Below, one piece after another: positions 1 to 8,305 of a stretch of 49,677 bases of DNA. Each line of letters opens with the position of its first letter. Within the stretch, counting starts at the first letter, position 1. The stretch is taken from assembly GCA_029548445.1 (NCBI GenBank), contig JAKPNJ010000326.1, positions 1 to 49,677 on the forward strand. The letters run 5' to 3'. The translations under genes were made by a program, and so were the position numbers. The stretch is from Bacillota bacterium (GTDB taxonomy: Bacteria; Bacillota; Clostridia; Saccharofermentanales; UBA5734). The notes under the pieces are model-generated. The model did no database searches and was not told the DNA's origin. It was given only the letters and a program-made list of their open reading frames with translations.

Positions 1-648
1 CTGGACCGGGGAGTCCTGGGGGACATCTACTACGCCAAGGTGTCGTACCTGCGCCGGTGCGGCAATCCCGGCGGCTGGTTCGCGGACCGGTCCCGCTCCG
101 GGGGCGGCCCCCTGATTGACTTGGGGGTTCATGTCATCGACCTGGCCCGGTACCTGATGGGCAATCCCAATCCCGTGTCGGCCTTCGGCGCCACCTTCTC
201 GGGCATGGGGGTCCGGGCCAACATCCGGGGGATCGACCGCTACAGGGCGGCGGATTTCTCGGACTTCTGCGATGTGGAGGACCTGGCGACCGCCCTGGTC
301 CGCTTCGACAACGGGGCGGTGATGGCGGTGGAGACAAGCTATAGCCTCGAGATCAGGGAGGACACCGGCAGCGTCCAGCTCTTCGGCACGAAGGGCGGGG
401 CCAGCATCGACCCGGCCTTCGAGATCCATACCGAGATGGAAAACCGCCTGGTGGACCTGGCTCCCCGCGTGACGAAGGGCGCCGACTGGTTCGAGTCGAT
501 CTTCCGGCGGGAGATCGCCCACTTCGCGGACTGCGTAGCGAACGGCGTTCCCTGCCGAAGCCCGGCGGAGGACGGCGTGGCCCTGATGCGGATCATCGAC
601 GGCATCTACGAATCCGCCCGGACCGGGAGGGAGGTGACGCTTGCATGA
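1..648 (+). CDS. Gfo/Idh/MocA-family oxidoreductase, C-terminal part (5' end outside window)
   Basis: Frame is open from position 1 (LDRGVLGDIYYAKVSYLRRCGNPGGWF...GGGPLIDLGVHVIDLARYLMG); the GGGPLxDxGxHxxD motif is typical of the family C-terminal domain. Confidence 0.85.
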   Translation: MDRGVLGDIYYAKVSYLRRCGNPGGWFADRSRSGGGPLIDLGVHVIDLARYLMGNPNPVSAFGATFSGMGVRANIRGIDRYRAADFSDFCDVEDLATALVRFDNGAVMAVETSYSLEIREDTGSVQLFGTKGGASIDPAFEIHTEMENRLVDLAPRVTKGADWFESIFRREIAHFADCVANGVPCRSPAEDGVALMRIIDGIYESARTGREVTLA

Positions 649-1526
649 TCCTCGCCGTCAGTTCCTACAGCTTCAGCCAGTCGGTGGACCAGGGGCGGAT
701 GGCGTTCCTGGATATCCCCGCGAGGGCCCGGGACATGGGCTTCGGGGCCATCGAGCTCGCCGGCCTGCCGGTGCCGGCGGGGCGGTCCCCTGCGTCCGTG
801 GCCCGGGAGGTCCGGGCCGCCTGCGACCACGCAGGGCTGCCGGTGGTGAACTACGCCGTGGGGGCCGATTTCCTGCGGGGCTCCGGAGGCGACTGGCGGG
901 CCGAGGCGAACCGGCTCCTGGGGGAACTGGAGATCGCGGCGATCCTGGGCAGCCCCAGGATGCGCCATGATGCGAGCCAGGGATTCCCGGACGGTTCCGC
1001 GGGATCCGGCGATTTCGACGCAGCCCTGCCGATCCTCGCCGCCGGGTGCCGGCGGGTGGCCGAAGCCGGGGCCGCCCTGGGGATCCGAACCCTGGTGGAG
1101 AACCACGGGTTCTTCTGCCAGGACAGCGACCGGGTGGAGCGGCTGGCCCACCGGGTGGACCACCCGAATTTCGGGCTGCTGGTGGACATCGGGAACTTCC
1201 TGTGCGCCGACGAATCCCCGGAGGCGGCGGTGGGGCGGGTGGCGTCCCTGGCCGCCCATGTCCATGCCAAGGACTTCCATGTGAAGCCGGCGGAGGGGCC
1301 CGATCCGGGCCGGGGTTGGTTCCGGAGCCGGGGCGGGCAGTACCTGCGGGGTGCCATCGTGGGCCATGGGGAGGTGCCGATAGCCCGGTGCCTGGCGCTG
1401 CTGCGCAAAGCCGGCTACGACGGGGTCCTGTCCCTGGAGTTCGAGGGGCTGGAGACCCCCGAAACCGCGATCCCCATGGGGAAGGAGAACCTGGAGCGGT
1501 ACTGGGGCCTGGCGGCGGCGATGTAG
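645..1526 (+). CDS. sugar phosphate isomerase/epimerase (xylose isomerase-like TIM barrel)
   Basis: 4-nt ATGA overlap with preceding gene; NHGFFCQDSDRVERL...LLVDIGNF...HVHAKDFH...GHGEVPI motifs. Confidence 0.85.
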   Translation: MILAVSSYSFSQSVDQGRMAFLDIPARARDMGFGAIELAGLPVPAGRSPASVAREVRAACDHAGLPVVNYAVGADFLRGSGGDWRAEANRLLGELEIAAILGSPRMRHDASQGFPDGSAGSGDFDAALPILAAGCRRVAEAGAALGIRTLVENHGFFCQDSDRVERLAHRVDHPNFGLLVDIGNFLCADESPEAAVGRVASLAAHVHAKDFHVKPAEGPDPGRGWFRSRGGQYLRGAIVGHGEVPIARCLALLRKAGYDGVLSLEFEGLETPETAIPMGKENLERYWGLAAAM

Positions 1527-1616
1527 CGGACCGGACGCGGTCGGCGCGGACCGGACGCGAACCGGACGCGAACCGAGAGCGGACCGAGAGCGGACCCGCT
1601 GCGATTTCCTGCGATT
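1527..1616. repeat. short GC-rich tandem repeats (units about CCGGACGCGAA / CCGAGAGCGGA)
   Basis: Visible repetition gcggaccggacgcg..gcggaccggacgcgaaccggacgcgaaccgagagcggaccgagagcgga between two genes. Confidence 0.7.
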
Positions 1617-1629
1617 TGTCCATGTTTTC

Positions 1630-1671
1630 GGTCGCCCTGTCCATTGCGGGGCGACCTTCCTGGGCTACCAT
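1630..1671 (+). promoter_or_regulatory. putative promoter (TTGCGG-16-TACCAT) overlapped by inverted repeat GGTCGCCC-N11-GGGCGACC
   Basis: Arms at 1630-1637 and 1649-1656; -35 1644-1649, -10 1666-1671, upstream of the fucosidase gene. Confidence 0.4.
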
Positions 1672-1801
1672 GAAGGAGACGACGAAGGCTGGCGGCCGGC
1701 GGATTCGGTGTTCGGGGATACGCCCCGGCAGGGGCCATGACCCGAACCGCGACCGCAGCCGCGAGCCCCAAAAAATGCAGGAAAACGAGGAGGAGACGGA
1801 G

Positions 1802-3118
1802 ATGTCGACATTGCTGTCCAAACAGGCCTACGAAAAGCAGGTGGCGGAGAGTCGGGACCGGCGCATGGCCTGGTGGCGGGAGGCCCGGTTCGGGATGTTC
1901 GTTCACTTCGGGCTGTATTCGCAGTTGGGTCGGCACGAGTGGGCCCAGACCCTGGAAAACTTTCCCGTTGCCGAGTACGAAAAGCTGGCGGAGACCTTCC
2001 GGCCCCGGCCGGGAGCGCCTCGCGAGTGGGCGGCCCTGGCGAAGAAGGCCGGGATGAAGTACATGGTGCTGACGACCCGCCACCACGAGGGCTTCAGCCT
2101 GTGGGACTCGAGGGCGAACCCGTATAACGCCGTGAACTTCGGCCCGAAGAGGGACATCGTCCGGGAGTTCGTGGACGCCTGCCGGGAGTTCGGCCTGGGG
2201 ATCGGGTTCTATTCGTCCCTCATGGACTGGCACCACCCCGACGGCTGGCGCTGCGCCTTCGACACCGAGGCCCGCCGCCGCTTTACGGCCTACATCCGGG
2301 CCCTCAACACCGAGCTGCTGACAAATTACGGGAAGATCGACATCCTCTGGTACGACGTGCCGGCGCCCATGGAGTCCTGGGAGGGCTGGGATTCGCTTGA
2401 ACTGAACCAGCACATGCGGTCCCTGCAGCCCGACCTGATCATCAACGACCGGAGCAAGCTTCCTGAAGATTTCGGGACGCCGGAGGAGCACATCACGGCC
2501 GCCGACCGGGACTGGGAGGCCTGCATGACCTTCAACGGCATGAGCTGGGGGTATGTGGACAGCCGCCAGGCGGCGCCCTACAGCTACAACGCCCAGCGGA
2601 TCCTGCGGATGCTCGTGACCTGTGCCGCTGGAGGCGGAAACCTGCTGCTGAACATCGGGCCGGCCCCGGACGGGTCGGTGCCGGAGGAGGCGGTGGAGCC
2701 CCTGGAGACGGTGGGCCGGTGGCTCGCGGAGAACGGCCGGGCGGTGTACGGGGGGATGCAGCGGACCAGCGGATGGACCGAGGGACGGGTGGGCGGCAAC
2801 GGCGTGACGTCGGCCACCTGCGACGGAAAGTCGGTCTTCCTGTGGAACTGGATCTGGCCCGCCGGCGGGTCCATGGGCCTGGGCGGCTACATGGAGGCGC
2901 CGAAGGCGGTCCGGCTGCTGCGGGACGGCACCCCCGTCGACTTCGAGCACAAGGGACACAGAATCATCCTGAAGAACCTGCCGGCCACACCCCCCGATCC
3001 CCACGCCGGGGTGACGGTCCTGGAGATGGAGTTCGACGGGATGCCCCGGTACAAAACCTTCAGCTACTACCCGCAGCTCCACGGCGGCCTGGATGTGACG
3101 GACGGGGAGAGGCTGTAA
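1802..3118 (+). CDS. alpha-L-fucosidase (GH29)
   Basis: WWREARFGMFVHFGLYSQLGRHEW, MKYMVLTTRHHEGFSLWDS, TNYGKIDILWYDV motifs; start chosen after the rich aggagg-like region, internal to the 1046 ORF. Confidence 0.9.
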   Translation: MSTLLSKQAYEKQVAESRDRRMAWWREARFGMFVHFGLYSQLGRHEWAQTLENFPVAEYEKLAETFRPRPGAPREWAALAKKAGMKYMVLTTRHHEGFSLWDSRANPYNAVNFGPKRDIVREFVDACREFGLGIGFYSSLMDWHHPDGWRCAFDTEARRRFTAYIRALNTELLTNYGKIDILWYDVPAPMESWEGWDSLELNQHMRSLQPDLIINDRSKLPEDFGTPEEHITAADRDWEACMTFNGMSWGYVDSRQAAPYSYNAQRILRMLVTCAAGGGNLLLNIGPAPDGSVPEEAVEPLETVGRWLAENGRAVYGGMQRTSGWTEGRVGGNGVTSATCDGKSVFLWNWIWPAGGSMGLGGYMEAPKAVRLLRDGTPVDFEHKGHRIILKNLPATPPDPHAGVTVLEMEFDGMPRYKTFSYYPQLHGGLDVTDGERL

Positions 3119-3184
3119 TGTTCGGCTGACCGGGGCGGGTTCCGGCGTCTCCGCCGACGCGCCTGCCCTTCCATTGGCTCATGT

Positions 3185-3220
3185 CCGGAACCCGTCCCGG
3201 CCTTTCGGGGCGGGTTCCGG
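3185..3220. terminator. bidirectional hairpin between convergent genes
   Basis: CCGGAACCCGTCCC-GGCCTTTC-GGGGCGGGTTCCGG near-perfect inverted repeat; no clear U-tract. Confidence 0.45.
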
Positions 3221-3224
3221 CGCG

Positions 3225-4325
3225 TCAGGAGCCCGCTTCCAGGACCAGCTCGTGCAGTCGGTGGGAATAGTCGCAGAAATCCTGCCAGGACACCTCCGGC
3301 GGCACCAGGTGGTCCAGGGCCGGGATATAGCGGGTGCCGGACAGCAGCGGCCGGATGCGCTGCAGCTCCTGCTCCAGGACCTCCCGCCCCTGGGAAATCA
3401 ACCGCTTGTCGATGCCCCCGAACAGGGCCAGGTCCGGAAACTGGCGGCGCAGGGCCACGACATCGTTGCCGGCGGCGACCTCGAATGGCAGCAGGGCGTT
3501 GACGCCGCCTTCCATGAAAGGCGGGATCAGCTCGTCACATCGGCCGTCGGTGTCGACGATGAAGCCGGGGATGTCGTGGGCCAGGGCGAAGTCCGCCAGG
3601 CGGCGGTACTGGGGCACCATGAAGGTCCGGACCATCTCGGGGGAGATCAGGGATCCCTGCTTGCCGGACATGTCCTCCCACATATGGACCAGGCTGATTT
3701 CGGGAATGTCCCGGCAGATCTTCCCATAGATCGAAAGCCAGAAGTCGGCCAGGTCCGACATGATCGTCATGACCAGTTCCGGGTCGTCAAGGAAGGAGAT
3801 CAGCAGCGGTTCGACCCCCATCAGGTCCCGCAGGGTGCCGAACATCCCATAGGGATAGTTGCCCAGCTGGAGGGCGGCGTCTCCCTGGCGAAGCGATGTG
3901 GCCACCGTCGCCCAGTTGGCCGGGAAGCGCCGCGGATCCTCCGGGTCCAGGCGCTCCCGCCGGATTTTTCGCCAGTCGTCGATTGTGGCCACCGGGTTGC
4001 GCAGGATCCTCGGGATGCCGCTGCGCCCCTTGATGCTCTCCTGGACAATCCCCAGGGAATCCTGGAAGACGATGCGATCGGGGGTTTCCTGGAGCACCTC
4101 GTACGGGAAGGCGGGACAGAAGCCGAAGTTGACCCAGCTGGTCAACGGCACGATGCCGGCATCGAACCCGAAGGCCGAATATTCGACGGGCCCGCCGATT
4201 TCCCCGCGCCAGCGCGCTTCCGTTTCCGTCCAGGGGCCGAAATACAGGAACCAGGGAGCCCGGTCCAGGTCCTGGCCCATGAGACAGCGACGAATCCGTT
4301 CCCGGTTGCCCAGCGCGTGTATCAT
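3225..4325 (-). CDS. uroporphyrinogen decarboxylase (URO-D)-family protein, probably a corrinoid methyltransferase-like paralog
   Basis: IVDTDGRCDELIPPFMEGGVNALLPFEVAAGNDVVALRRQFPDLALFGGIDKRLI and IPALDHLVPPEVSW motifs. Confidence 0.8.
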   Translation of the reverse strand: MIHALGNRERIRRCLMGQDLDRAPWFLYFGPWTETEARWRGEIGGPVEYSAFGFDAGIVPLTSWVNFGFCPAFPYEVLQETPDRIVFQDSLGIVQESIKGRSGIPRILRNPVATIDDWRKIRRERLDPEDPRRFPANWATVATSLRQGDAALQLGNYPYGMFGTLRDLMGVEPLLISFLDDPELVMTIMSDLADFWLSIYGKICRDIPEISLVHMWEDMSGKQGSLISPEMVRTFMVPQYRRLADFALAHDIPGFIVDTDGRCDELIPPFMEGGVNALLPFEVAAGNDVVALRRQFPDLALFGGIDKRLISQGREVLEQELQRIRPLLSGTRYIPALDHLVPPEVSWQDFCDYSHRLHELVLEAGS

Positions 4326-5386
4326 CGTGTGGAACCTCCATCCCGCATCCGAATATAGTCATACGCCACCTGCAGGTCCCGAACCGCCTCGTCCGCCAGG
4401 CAGGGCGCCGTCCCCTCCCCGCGGACCAGGTCGATGAAATGCCGGGCCTGGTTGCGCATGGCGGAGATCGTCGGCAGCATGGGTCGCTCGAAGCGGGGGA
4501 GACCCTGGCCGTTGTCGATCATGAGCTCGACCCGCCCGGCCTGTTGGCTGGCCAGGGGCGCCGGCAGGTCGACCTGTACGGTGGCCCGTTCAAAACAGGC
4601 CAGGCAGCGCTCCTGCCAATCGATCGTATTCTGCCAGGGCGCCATTTCCAGGACGACCATGACGCCGGAGACCGACCGGCCCACCAGCAGGCGGCCGGAC
4701 GCATCCGCGTACTCGACCCCGTAGTCCTCGCCCAGGAGATAGCGGATGGCGTTGACCTGGTGGATATAGTAGTTGACGAACCCGTCGTAGGCCCGGGCCT
4801 GGTCCGGCGTCAGTCCCTCGATCTCGTCCGCCCTCTCGACGGCCATCTCCGGATAGGCTTCGCTGCTGCCCAGGGTGGCGGCAAAGCCGTTCCAGGTCCA
4901 TTCTCCCGGGGGCATCGTGACCCGGAGATAGGTCATGCGTCCGCTCACGCCGCTGGATTGCCAGTCCCGGATGACCGTCCTGGCATATTCCATGGCCGGG
5001 TCACAACGCTTGTGGTATCCGACCATGTGCGTGACCCCGTGGGATCGGGCCATATCGGCCAGCCACGCGCCGGCCGCCACCGAAAGGGCCAGTGGCTTTT
5101 CCGTCAGGATTGGCTTGCCAGCCTTGTACAGGTCCGGCAGGAGGGCTCGGTGGTGGGCATAGGGCTGGATGCAGACCAGCCCGTCGAACGCCGCGTGATC
5201 CAGCAGGTCCAGGTGGTCGTGGTAGATTTCCGGGATCCCGTAGCGGGCCGCCACCCTGGCGGCCAGGTCCCGGCGCGGCTCGGCCAGGGCGACGACCTGG
5301 CAGTCCGGCCAGGAAACATACTGCTCCAGGTGGGCGCGCTGGCCCATGAGGCCGGTTCCGATCATGGCCAGTCGAACAGGTTGCAT
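4322..5386 (-). CDS. Gfo/Idh/MocA-family oxidoreductase
   Basis: MIGTGLMGQRAHLEQY Rossmann start; GKPILTEKPLALSV; 4-nt overlap with URO-D-like gene. Confidence 0.88.
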   Translation of the reverse strand: MQPVRLAMIGTGLMGQRAHLEQYVSWPDCQVVALAEPRRDLAARVAARYGIPEIYHDHLDLLDHAAFDGLVCIQPYAHHRALLPDLYKAGKPILTEKPLALSVAAGAWLADMARSHGVTHMVGYHKRCDPAMEYARTVIRDWQSSGVSGRMTYLRVTMPPGEWTWNGFAATLGSSEAYPEMAVERADEIEGLTPDQARAYDGFVNYYIHQVNAIRYLLGEDYGVEYADASGRLLVGRSVSGVMVVLEMAPWQNTIDWQERCLACFERATVQVDLPAPLASQQAGRVELMIDNGQGLPRFERPMLPTISAMRNQARHFIDLVRGEGTAPCLADEAVRDLQVAYDYIRMRDGGSTR

Positions 5387-6537
5387 CGATCCATCCTCCC
5401 TTCCCGCTCACGGAGCGGAGGCTCCGTCCCGTGTCCCGCCACCGAGATCGGGTCCGGTACGTTCTCGAACCAGAAAAGGCCTTCCTTGCCAGGCGCCACC
5501 AGGTCCAGGCGACCGCGGCCCGCCAGGTCCGCCAGGGCGAACCAGATGCCCACGCCGGAGTGTTCGCCGCTCCCGGCGGGGCCCTCGTCGATGACCTCCC
5601 GCGTGAAACGGCCGCCGTCGATCCGGTAGCAGTAGATGAAGACGTCGTCGTTGTCGCCCGGGTCGCCGCCGCAATGGGCCCGCCAGCGCTTGCCGGTCAC
5701 GAGCTCCAGCATGCCGTCCCCATCGACGTCCGCCAGCTGCAGGTCATGGAACTGGGCATGGTCCCCGTCGATGACATGGCGCACAAAGCGGCGGCCGCCG
5801 GACTCGGTTCCCTGCTGTTCCAGCCACGCGAGGCCGTATCCGTGGGCATGGCCGACGATCAGGTCGGTCCGGCCGTCGCCGTTGACGTCATGCCCCAGGA
5901 TCGGCACGCTGGCGGCCGAAAAGCCGCAGTCATACTCGGGATGGAAATCCCACGGGCCGCTCCAGGGACCGGCATCCGGCTGCCGCAGCCAGCCGTTGGC
6001 CAGCAGGAGGTCCACCCGGCCGTCACCGTCCACATCCGCAAACCCCATGCCGTGCCCCGATGGCGCGTCGTACAGCACATGCCTGCGGAAAAGGCCCCGG
6101 CCCCGGCCGTTCCCATCCTGGAGCAGCTTGTAGCAGGCCTGGGGATTGCCCGGCGTATTGGGGAAGATCTCCGGGGTCCCGCAGCCGTCGATGTCGAACA
6201 GGCGGATGGTCTCGATGCAGCCGCACTCGTCAATGTCATGGACCGTCCAGGGGCCGGTGGTCCCCGGGTTCTCCCGCCAGCGCAGCGTCCGGCCGAACCA
6301 GCCGCCCGTCACGATATCCAGCCGGCCGTCGCCATTGACATCCAGGCCGACATCCGAGAAATCGTCGAAATACTCGCCCTCGGCCTGCACGTCGCAAATT
6401 TTGTACTTTTCCGCGAAATCCGGACCGGCGTACCAGTAGGCGCCGCTGACGATATCCGGGATCCCGTCGCCGTTGACATCGAACACCGCGGCGGCCTCGT
6501 AGCGCTCGGAACTGATCTTATGCTTGATCCACGCCAT
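5362..6537 (-). CDS. VCBS/FG-GAP repeat protein (beta-propeller)
   Basis: Repeated DVNGDGxxDIV / DVDGDGRVDLLLA motifs; start taken at MAWIKHK (6537) rather than the longer ORF start; no obvious signal peptide. Confidence 0.8.
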   Translation of the reverse strand: MAWIKHKISSERYEAAAVFDVNGDGIPDIVSGAYWYAGPDFAEKYKICDVQAEGEYFDDFSDVGLDVNGDGRLDIVTGGWFGRTLRWRENPGTTGPWTVHDIDECGCIETIRLFDIDGCGTPEIFPNTPGNPQACYKLLQDGNGRGRGLFRRHVLYDAPSGHGMGFADVDGDGRVDLLLANGWLRQPDAGPWSGPWDFHPEYDCGFSAASVPILGHDVNGDGRTDLIVGHAHGYGLAWLEQQGTESGGRRFVRHVIDGDHAQFHDLQLADVDGDGMLELVTGKRWRAHCGGDPGDNDDVFIYCYRIDGGRFTREVIDEGPAGSGEHSGVGIWFALADLAGRGRLDLVAPGKEGLFWFENVPDPISVAGHGTEPPLREREGRMDRCNLFDWP

Positions 6538-6664
6538 TTTGACCCCCTTCGACCGATCGAACGCCTGTTCAGGACCGACCCTTTTCGATATCATTATGGA
6601 ATCGGAAGGCTGGATCCGAAATGGAAAGAAACATGAAGATTGATGGACAAAAACGAGGTCGTCG

Positions 6665-7522
6665 ATGGAGCAGCTGATCAGCATCGGGTTCCAGGGGAAC
6701 ACGCACATCCCGTCCCACCACCACAGTCTGTGGGAGATTGTCTACTATGTGCAGGGCCATGTCCGGCTGACCGTCGGGGACCGGATCCTTGTGTGCGAGC
6801 CGGGGAGCCTGGTGTTCCTGCCGCCGGGGATCCCCCATGCGGAAGACTGCGAGGAGGGGTATGCGAACTACTTCTTCGTGGTCGGTCGCTTCGGCCTGCC
6901 AGTTCGGCAGGCCACCGCGGTGCGCGACCTGGCGGACCGGCCCATGCAGCAAATCCTTTCCCAGATGCTGTACCTGTTCCATACGAGGAGCAGCAAGTGG
7001 CAGCGAACCCTTGCGTCCCTCCTGGACGTCCTGGCGCACTATGCGACAGGCCTGCTGGACCAACCCGCCCGCCAGCCGCTGGTCGGGCAATTCATCAACA
7101 CCCTGGTCGACAATATCGGCAACGAGGGATTTCGCCTCGAGGTGGCCATGTCGGCGCTGCCCATGTCGGAGGACCATCTCCGCATCCTGTTCACCCGGGA
7201 GACAGGCCAATCCCCTCTGCAGTACCTGACGGACCTGCGCATCCGGCATGCCTGCAGCCTGATGCTGGCCGACCTGGACAACCATGCGCTGACCATCCAG
7301 TCGGTCTCCCGACAGTGCGGGTATTCCGATCCGTATTACTTTTCCAGGGTCTTTCGCAAGAAGGTGGGCCTGAGCCCCCGGCAATGGCTGGACCGGGAAA
7401 AGGAGCGGCTGCAGTCCGGCGATGCTGGCGATCCTCGCGATACCGGCGATGCAGACGCGGCCGTCCCGCCCGCCGTCCCGCCTGCAGCCGCCCCGCGTCG
7501 CGTCGCGCCCGCCGCCGTCTAG
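6665..7522 (+). CDS. AraC-family transcriptional regulator (cupin sensor plus C-terminal HTH)
   Basis: HHHSLWEIVYYVQGHVRLTVGD cupin and SVSRQCGYSDPYYFSRVFRKKVGLSPRQW HTH. Confidence 0.9.
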   Translation: MEQLISIGFQGNTHIPSHHHSLWEIVYYVQGHVRLTVGDRILVCEPGSLVFLPPGIPHAEDCEEGYANYFFVVGRFGLPVRQATAVRDLADRPMQQILSQMLYLFHTRSSKWQRTLASLLDVLAHYATGLLDQPARQPLVGQFINTLVDNIGNEGFRLEVAMSALPMSEDHLRILFTRETGQSPLQYLTDLRIRHACSLMLADLDNHALTIQSVSRQCGYSDPYYFSRVFRKKVGLSPRQWLDREKERLQSGDAGDPRDTGDADAAVPPAVPPAAAPRRVAPAAV

Positions 7523-8238
7523 CCCGCTGTCCCGCCCGTCGCCGTCTCCGCCTCCACGATCCGAAGGACCTCCGACAGGTCCCGGGCGAACCACCGGACC
7601 GGCTCCATCGCGGGCTTCCGGACCAGGATCGCCGGCAGGCCCACCGCCTCGGCTCCCCGGACATCCGCCTCCAGGTTGTCGCCGGCCATGAAGGCGACCG
7701 TGGGATGGCCCGCCAGGGCCAGGGCCTGGCGGAAGATCTCCGGATGGGGCTTCTCGTAGCCCACCCGGGCGGAGGTCAGGATCCCGTCGACCAGGGGCGC
7801 AAGTCCGACCCCCTCGACGATGGCCGGAAGCTCCGGAATGTGGTTGGAGACGATAACATGGCGAAAGCCCCGATCCCGGAAGCGCTGGAGGATGTCCAGG
7901 GTTTCGGGATAGAGGGTGTAGCGGCCGGGCTCCATCATGTACGCCCGGGCGGCCCGGGCGTAGACCCTCGCTGTCTCCGGCGGGAAGCCGTTCCGCTCGT
8001 AGGCCTGCTGGAACAGCGGATAGAGGTTCTCCCACCAGGCCTCCGGATCCCGGAGGTGCCGGTAGTCCCGCCAGGGTTCGTCCCAGGGGAAGCCGCTCTG
8101 GAGCCAGGGGGAGAAGTGGTCATCGGTCAGGCCGTGGCCCGGCTCCCGCTCGTCCAGCACCATCCGGAGGCTCGACCGGAACATGCCCGGCCGGGCGGCC
8201 AGGGTGTTGTGGAAATCCCAGAACAGGACCTTGTCCAT
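7519..8238 (-). CDS. HAD-family hydrolase
   Basis: MDKVLFWDFHNTLAA motif I; VIVSNH; GYEKPHPEIF; AGDNLEADVRGAEAVG. Confidence 0.85.
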   Translation of the reverse strand: MDKVLFWDFHNTLAARPGMFRSSLRMVLDEREPGHGLTDDHFSPWLQSGFPWDEPWRDYRHLRDPEAWWENLYPLFQQAYERNGFPPETARVYARAARAYMMEPGRYTLYPETLDILQRFRDRGFRHVIVSNHIPELPAIVEGVGLAPLVDGILTSARVGYEKPHPEIFRQALALAGHPTVAFMAGDNLEADVRGAEAVGLPAILVRKPAMEPVRWFARDLSEVLRIVEAETATGGTAG

Positions 8239-8305
8239 GTGTTCCTCCCAGGGGTCACGTGGCTGCCGCCGACCGGATGCCAGGCCCCCTCGGGGGCCAC
8301 CGTCC

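Noticed and set aside
1046-1801. N-terminal 252-aa extension of the fucosidase ORF
   Set aside because: Overlaps the epimerase gene in another frame and is low-complexity; GH29 homology begins just after the ATG at 1802.
3225-4325. hemE (heme biosynthesis) assignment
   Set aside because: Family match only; genomic context is sugar catabolism and motifs resemble the methyltransferase-like URO-D branch, so no gene symbol given.
6665-7522. Regulator of the GTTAG-N5-TRCA elements
   Set aside because: It lies in the high-GC half, about 20 kb from the nearest element, and no copy of the element was found near its own gene; cannot be excluded but not supported.
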